This document shows positions 7,232 through 10,396 of a stretch of 10,396 bases of DNA, one piece after another. The stretch is taken from NCBI GenBank assembly GCA_964455935.1, contig CAYVZU010000135.1:1-10396 (forward strand), read 5' to 3'. A program made the translations under genes and the position numbers. Positions within the stretch are counted from its first letter, which is position 1; every line of letters begins with the position of its first letter. The notes under the pieces were generated by a model that made no database searches, was not told the origin of the DNA, and worked only from the letters and a program-made list of their open reading frames with translations. The stretch is from CAYVZU01 sp964455935 (GTDB lineage Bacteria; Fibrobacterota; CAYVZU01).

Positions 7232-7702
7232 TCAGGACCCGCAGAGGCGCTGGAGAATTCCCGTCGTAGACCGGCCCTCGACCCAGCTTAGGAGAACCAC
7301 GCGGCCCCCGCCCGCTTCGACGGCCGGCCGCTCGACAATTCTGTCCATGGTGTAGTCGCCGCCCTTGGCGTGAACATCGGGTTTGAGTTGTTCCACAAAA
7401 CGAATGGGATTGTCCTCGCGAAAAACGAACGAGTAATCGACACAGCGCAGAGCGGCAACCACCTCGGCCCTGTCGGCCTCCGGGTTCAGCGGCCGGTTGG
7501 GCCCTTTGAGCCGGTGCACCGAATCGTCGCTGTTGATTCCGACAATCAGCAGGTCACCCAGCTTGCGGGCTTCTTCCAGATACCGGATGTGACCCAGGTG
7601 CAACACATCGAAACACCCGTTTGTGGTCACAATCCGCTTGCCTTGCCTGCGCTCGCGGTCAACGGTTCTCTCGAGTTCTTCGAATGAATGTACAAATGGC
7701 AT
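7232..7702 (-). CDS. rfaE2: D-glycero-beta-D-manno-heptose 1-phosphate adenylyltransferase (RfaE2 type)
   Basis: A stand-alone nucleotidyltransferase of 156 residues that transfers AMP from ATP to heptose-1-phosphate, giving ADP-heptose for the LPS inner core. In E. coli this activity is the C-terminal domain of HldE. Visible motifs are TTNGCFDVLHLGH (26-38) with the HxGH nucleotide-binding signature at H35-H38, VGINSDDSV (54-62), the RPLNPEADRAEVVAAL stretch (70-85), KPDVHAKGGDY (107-117) and GRSTTG (143-148). No kinase domain is attached, so the matching heptose kinase must be encoded elsewhere. The ATG at 7702 has only a weak GAGA site. The gene follows the Trm112-like gene by 51 bases and precedes the TPR gene by 12, consistent with one operon. 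Confidence 0.95.
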   Translation of the reverse strand: MPFVHSFEELERTVDRERRQGKRIVTTNGCFDVLHLGHIRYLEEARKLGDLLIVGINSDDSVHRLKGPNRPLNPEADRAEVVAALRCVDYSFVFREDNPIRFVEQLKPDVHAKGGDYTMDRIVERPAVEAGGGRVVLLSWVEGRSTTGILQRLCGS

Positions 7703-7753
7703 GCAACGATCTCTATGGCGTGATGTTTCCGCGCAGCCGGAGGTCGGCTTTCA

Positions 7754-7933
7754 TCAGAACGATTCCGCCTCGTCAATCAGCATGATGGGGATGTCGTCCT
7801 TGATGGCGTACTTCAGCCGGCAGGATTGGCAAATCAGCTTGTGCTCGTTGGGATCTTTGCTCTGCGTGGTGTATTCCAAGTCCCCTTTGCATTTGGGGCA
7901 GACAAGAATTTCCAGTAACTCCTTATCGAGCAT
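7754..7933 (-). CDS. Trm112/YcaR-family small zinc-ribbon protein
   Basis: A 59-residue protein with the family pattern LLEILVCPKCKG (6-17), a second Cys pair CQSC (35-38), and YAIKDDIPIMLIDEA near the end. The four cysteines C12, C15, C35 and C38 should bind one zinc. In eukaryotes and archaea Trm112 activates methyltransferases acting on tRNA, rRNA and release factors; bacterial YcaR-like proteins have a less certain role. In E. coli ycaR lies between lpxK and kdsB, so an LPS-linked neighbourhood such as rfaE2 here is familiar. The ATG at 7933 has a strong AGGAG about eight bases upstream and is the first gene after the promoter at 7966-7994. A matching methyltransferase partner is not visible in this window. 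Confidence 0.93.
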   Translation of the reverse strand: MLDKELLEILVCPKCKGDLEYTTQSKDPNEHKLICQSCRLKYAIKDDIPIMLIDEAESF

Positions 7934-7965
7934 ATAATTTCTCCTCTTGGCTGTGTGCGCTTGAA

Positions 7966-7994
7966 AATATAGGCTTTTCCTGACTTTGAATCAA
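7966..7994 (-). promoter_or_regulatory. Sigma70-type promoter of the leftward operon
   Basis: On the minus strand TTGATT (7989-7994) is followed after exactly 17 bases by TATATT (7966-7971). The implied start near 7958-7960 gives a leader of about 25 bases carrying the AGGAG site of the Trm112-like gene. It lies in the divergent region before miaB and is the best promoter match I found in the window. Confidence 0.6.
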
Positions 7995-8073
7995 TGAAGC
8001 CATGATCCCAAATACCGCGATTGATCGAAGATTTTGGGCGGCTGCCGCTCCTATTTTGATATTTTCAATTGGC

Positions 8074-9384
8074 ATGAAGACCTACTTTATTCGCACGTTC
8101 GGCTGCCAGATGAATGCCTATGACAGCGAGTTGCTCGAGGGTCATTTTTCGAAGGCCGGCCTGAGGCGGGCCGAGTCGTTCGAGGAAGCCGATGTCATCC
8201 TTGTCAATACATGCAGTGTTCGCCAGCACGCCGAAGACCGGGCTCTGGCCTGGATTCGCGAAGCGGGCGCGCGAAAAAAACCGGGCGCCCTTCTGGTGCT
8301 GGCCGGCTGCATGGCCGAGCGAATTGGGGAGGAATTGCTCGAAAAAATTCCCAGTCTCGACCGGATCATCGGCCCCAACCAGTATGGCCGGCTTCTGGAG
8401 CTCCTTGCACCGGACTGTGCCGTCTTCACGGGCAATGAATCGAAGGATCTAAGCCGATTGGGCGGATCAAAAACTTCGCGGCACGGCGTGTCTGCTTCGA
8501 TTGCCATTATGCGCGGATGCAACAATTATTGCAGTTATTGCATTGTGCCTTACGTGCGCGGGCCCGAGCGCTCGCGGTCTTCCGTGGAAATCGTTGAAGA
8601 GACCCGGTTGCTGATTGCGTCCGGCGTCCGAGAAGTCGTTCTCCTGGGTCAGAACGTCAATTCGTATCACGACGGCGGCTGCGACTTCGCCGGCCTGATC
8701 CAAGGCATCGACGCCCTGCCCGGAGAATTCCGAATTGGGTTCATGACCTCTCACCCCAAGGATCTCTCGGACCGGCTCATCTCAACTCTGGCGGGTTGTG
8801 CGAAGGTGAACCGGCACCTGCATCTTCCGGCCCAATCCGGCTCCGATGCCGTGCTGGCCCGGATGGGACGGGGCTACACCTCCGGTCACTACCGGGATCT
8901 GGTCCGCAAAGTCCGGTGCGCTGTGCCGGGAATTTCCATTACCACGGACCTGATGGTGGGGTTTCCCGGGGAGATGCCGGAGGATTTCCAACAGACGCTG
9001 CAATTGGCGCGCGAGATTGGCTTTGACGAGGCGTTTACCTATCAATACTCGGTGCGGCCGGGCACCAGGGCCGCGGAATTTCCGGACGATGTTCCCTTGT
9101 CCGAGAAGAAACGCCGCTTGACCGGGCTGATTAGGCTGCAGCGAGATATGACCCGCGAGAAATATCGAGCTATGATCGGGAAAACGTTTTATGTTCTTTT
9201 CGAAAAACCGTCCGGCCGGAATCGGAACCAGTGGTGGGGGCGCACGGAATTCGGGCGTCCCTTCGTGGCCACGGACAACCGAATTGTCCCCGGAGTCACG
9301 GCGCGGGTCCGTGCCGTATCGACCACCGGGGCTACGTTAATCGGCGAGCTTGTCGCGAAAGAGGAGGTTTTATGTGGTTTCTGA
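8074..9384 (+). CDS. miaB: tRNA-2-methylthio-N6-dimethylallyladenosine synthase MiaB
   Basis: Radical SAM methylthiotransferase that converts i6A37 to ms2i6A37 in tRNAs reading UNN codons. From the ATG at 8074 it has 436 residues, normal for MiaB. The N-terminal MTTase domain supplies three Fe-S cysteines: C11 (TFGCQMN), C47 (NTCSVR) and C79 (AGCMAE). The radical SAM cluster is C149-C153-C156 (RGCNNYCSYCIVPYVRG). GQNVNSY and TSHPKD are typical MiaB motifs, and a TRAM RNA-binding domain fills about residues 372-436. An in-frame ATG at 8002 would add 24 residues that look unlike the family. The conserved start MKTYFIRTFGCQMN argues for 8074, although no clear Shine-Dalgarno precedes it. It is transcribed divergently from the Trm112-like gene and overlaps the LapA-like gene. 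Confidence 0.96.
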   Translation: MKTYFIRTFGCQMNAYDSELLEGHFSKAGLRRAESFEEADVILVNTCSVRQHAEDRALAWIREAGARKKPGALLVLAGCMAERIGEELLEKIPSLDRIIGPNQYGRLLELLAPDCAVFTGNESKDLSRLGGSKTSRHGVSASIAIMRGCNNYCSYCIVPYVRGPERSRSSVEIVEETRLLIASGVREVVLLGQNVNSYHDGGCDFAGLIQGIDALPGEFRIGFMTSHPKDLSDRLISTLAGCAKVNRHLHLPAQSGSDAVLARMGRGYTSGHYRDLVRKVRCAVPGISITTDLMVGFPGEMPEDFQQTLQLAREIGFDEAFTYQYSVRPGTRAAEFPDDVPLSEKKRRLTGLIRLQRDMTREKYRAMIGKTFYVLFEKPSGRNRNQWWGRTEFGRPFVATDNRIVPGVTARVRAVSTTGATLIGELVAKEEVLCGF

Positions 9385-9692
9385 AATGGATCGGTCTTGG
9401 CTTGCTGATTGTATTTGTTCTCGTGTTTTCGCTGGAAAACGTGGGAAGCCCTGCCCTGAAGGCAGCGGTTTCGCTCAAGCTCTTTGGAGCCCACACGGCT
9501 GAATTGCCGGTATTTCTCTGGCTGGGGCTGTTTTTTCTTTTCGGCATGCTGCTGATCCTGGTTTTCGCGCTGATCCGGGAATTGCGATTTCGCTCGGAAA
9601 TCGGCCTGTTGAACCGGGAAATCGATCAGTTGCAGCAGAGCGTGCCGTCAGTGGAACGCGGCGAGGTCGGCGGGGTCGAGAAACTTCTTTAG
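9372..9692 (+). CDS. LapA-domain small inner-membrane protein
   Basis: A 106-residue protein with two predicted membrane segments (about 5-22 and 46-68). The LapA/DUF1049 hallmark SLEN (20-23) follows the first, and a charged helix likely to form a coiled coil (about 70-91) follows the second. In E. coli LapA works with LapB in controlling LPS synthesis through LpxC stability; a LapB partner is not seen here and this copy's role is inferred. A strong GAGGAGG (9361-9367) lies four bases before the ATG at 9372. The gene overlaps the end of miaB by 13 bases in another frame, so the two are co-transcribed and probably translationally coupled. Confidence 0.85.
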   Translation: MWFLKWIGLGLLIVFVLVFSLENVGSPALKAAVSLKLFGAHTAELPVFLWLGLFFLFGMLLILVFALIRELRFRSEIGLLNREIDQLQQSVPSVERGEVGGVEKLL

Positions 9693-9903
9693 ATCGTCAT
9701 GCATGCTTCACAGTATCTTAAAAACCGCAGCTGCATGTGGCGCAAAACGCGCAATCTCTTGCGCATCAAGGGTTTCAGCCTTCTTGCTCATATCACCTTG
9801 TCGATATGCACTGCGAACCGTACATGCCCACCATCCGGGCGGGCGCCCTGCGGGCTCGCCTGCGACGAGTGTTCTACGGCCGTCCTGGCCTTCGAATCAG
9901 CCC
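9693..9903. other. Unassigned stretch between the LapA-like and final TPR genes
   Basis: No convincing gene, RNA or terminator. Plus-strand frames stay open for long stretches, but their codon choice is unlike the neighbours (many A/T third positions). On the minus strand there is a 27-residue open frame (9708-9791, starting MSKKAETLDAQEIARF) with AAGG four bases before its ATG. It is preceded by an open minus frame ending in a TGA that overlaps this ATG. A GC-rich hairpin is possible around 9838-9860 (GGCGGGC with GCTCGCC, one G-U pair). It could hold a gene remnant or a misjoin. Confidence 0.4.
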
Positions 9904-10396
9904 TTGCTGCATCAAGATCTTGCGGTTCTGCATCCACAGCCAACTTCGGCTTTTAGGATCAAAACGGTTCTCCTCTGTATTACCGCCGCGACCGTGTCCG
10001 CCTCGGCCGCCGCCGACACATGCGAGGCGCTGGTTCGGCGCGCGTGCGGCCTTTTTGATGCTGGCAACCGTTATTCCGCGGCCGTGCTTTTCGAGCAGGC
10101 CTACGCCAAGTGCCCTGACCCTTCCATTGCCGCGTATTATCTTGGAATGATGTCGGCCAGTGCCGAGTCCTCCGCCTTTTTCCTGGAGAAGGCCCTTTCT
10201 TCAACGGACAAAAACGTGCTTGGCGAAGCCCAATACAGGCTGGGCCAATACTTTACTAGCCGAAACGATTTTTCCCGGAGCGAAAAGCACTTCAAGGCGT
10301 GCTTCGAACTTGGCGGCTCGCGCTCGCTGGAGGCTCTGGCCGGATGGGCTGCGGCATGTGAAGAGGGTCAGGATCTTGAGCAGGCCGCCGTCTTGT
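9904..10396 (+). CDS. Exported TPR-type protein, start uncertain, C-terminus beyond window
   Basis: The open frame continues past 10396. A signal-peptide-like segment (IKTVLLCITAATVSASAAAD, beginning at 9958) precedes helical repeats of TPR type, such as AAVLFEQAYAKCPDPSIAAYYLG and GEAQYRLGQYFTSRNDFSRSEKHF. The product is therefore probably periplasmic and may bind partner proteins. The start is unresolved. The hydrophobic segment begins where a Met would be expected, but the codon is ATC. The nearest usable in-frame upstream start is TTG at 9904, and the frame remains open to an ATG at 9703; neither has a Shine-Dalgarno. An ATG misread as ATC, or a joined sequence upstream, would explain this. 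I do not recognise a specific family. Confidence 0.6.
   Translation, partial: MLHQDLAVLHPQPTSAFRIKTVLLCITAATVSASAAADTCEALVRRACGLFDAGNRYSAAVLFEQAYAKCPDPSIAAYYLGMMSASAESSAFFLEKALSSTDKNVLGEAQYRLGQYFTSRNDFSRSEKHFKACFELGGSRSLEALAGWAAACEEGQDLEQAAVL

Noticed and set aside
7713..7754. 13-codon minus-strand ORF (MKADLRLRGNITP) overlapping the Trm112-like stop as TGATG
   Set aside because: It is too short to judge, has no recognised leader-peptide features and may simply be chance. It could in principle help ribosomes reach the rfaE2 start.
8002..8073. Upstream in-frame ATG for MiaB adding 24 residues
   Set aside because: The extra residues do not resemble MiaB N-termini, whereas the protein from 8074 begins with the conserved pattern.
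1..10396. CRISPR array, tRNA or rRNA gene, transposase, or phage and defence module
   Set aside because: No regularly spaced identical repeats, tRNA-like cloverleaf, rRNA segment, terminal inverted repeats or recognisable mobile or defence genes were seen on either strand.

Overview
The window looks like a piece of an uncultured, diderm (Gram-negative) bacterium of moderately high GC content, probably from a metagenome or draft assembly. The run of exactly 100 Ns at 1637-1736 is a scaffold placeholder. A heptose-phosphate adenylyltransferase for LPS heptose, a LapA-type inner-membrane protein, Sec signal peptides and TPR proteins fit a cell with an outer membrane. The sequence does not let me assign a phylum. 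Shine-Dalgarno motifs are clear and the gene order is compact.

Layout. From a divergent regulatory region at about 7934-8073 one set of genes runs leftward (minus strand) and one runs rightward. The leftward operon has a good sigma70-type promoter (TTGATT-17-TATATT, 7966-7994). It reads a Trm112/YcaR zinc-ribbon protein (7754-7933), an RfaE2-type heptose-1-phosphate adenylyltransferase (7232-7702), a large TPR protein with a long acidic repetitive middle (4583-7219), and an M24 Xaa-Pro-type metallopeptidase (3438-4562). After a short intergenic region a second leftward promoter candidate (TTGAAG-18-TATATT, 3292-3321) precedes an exported FecR-domain protein (2546-3244). That gene is tightly coupled to a family GH4, MelA-like glycosidase (1123-2534), which is interrupted by the assembly gap. 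A hairpin and a 129-base gap separate these from a nucleotide-sugar (UDP-glucose type) dehydrogenase that runs off the left edge (1-993).

The rightward set is miaB (8074-9384), the tRNA methylthiotransferase, overlapping a small LapA-domain membrane protein (9372-9692). A compositionally odd stretch (9693-9957) follows, then an exported TPR-type protein that runs off the right edge.

Functional reading: the genes combine tRNA and translation housekeeping (Trm112, MiaB), envelope and LPS precursor supply (RfaE2, nucleotide-sugar dehydrogenase, LapA), sugar catabolism (GH4) and peptide turnover (M24). I see no CRISPR, defence, phage or transposase module. The least explained items are the 878-residue TPR protein with three copies of a [FV]YNV[AT]GGSAE-centred unit, the exported FecR protein coupled to GH4, and the anomalous 9693-9957 segment.
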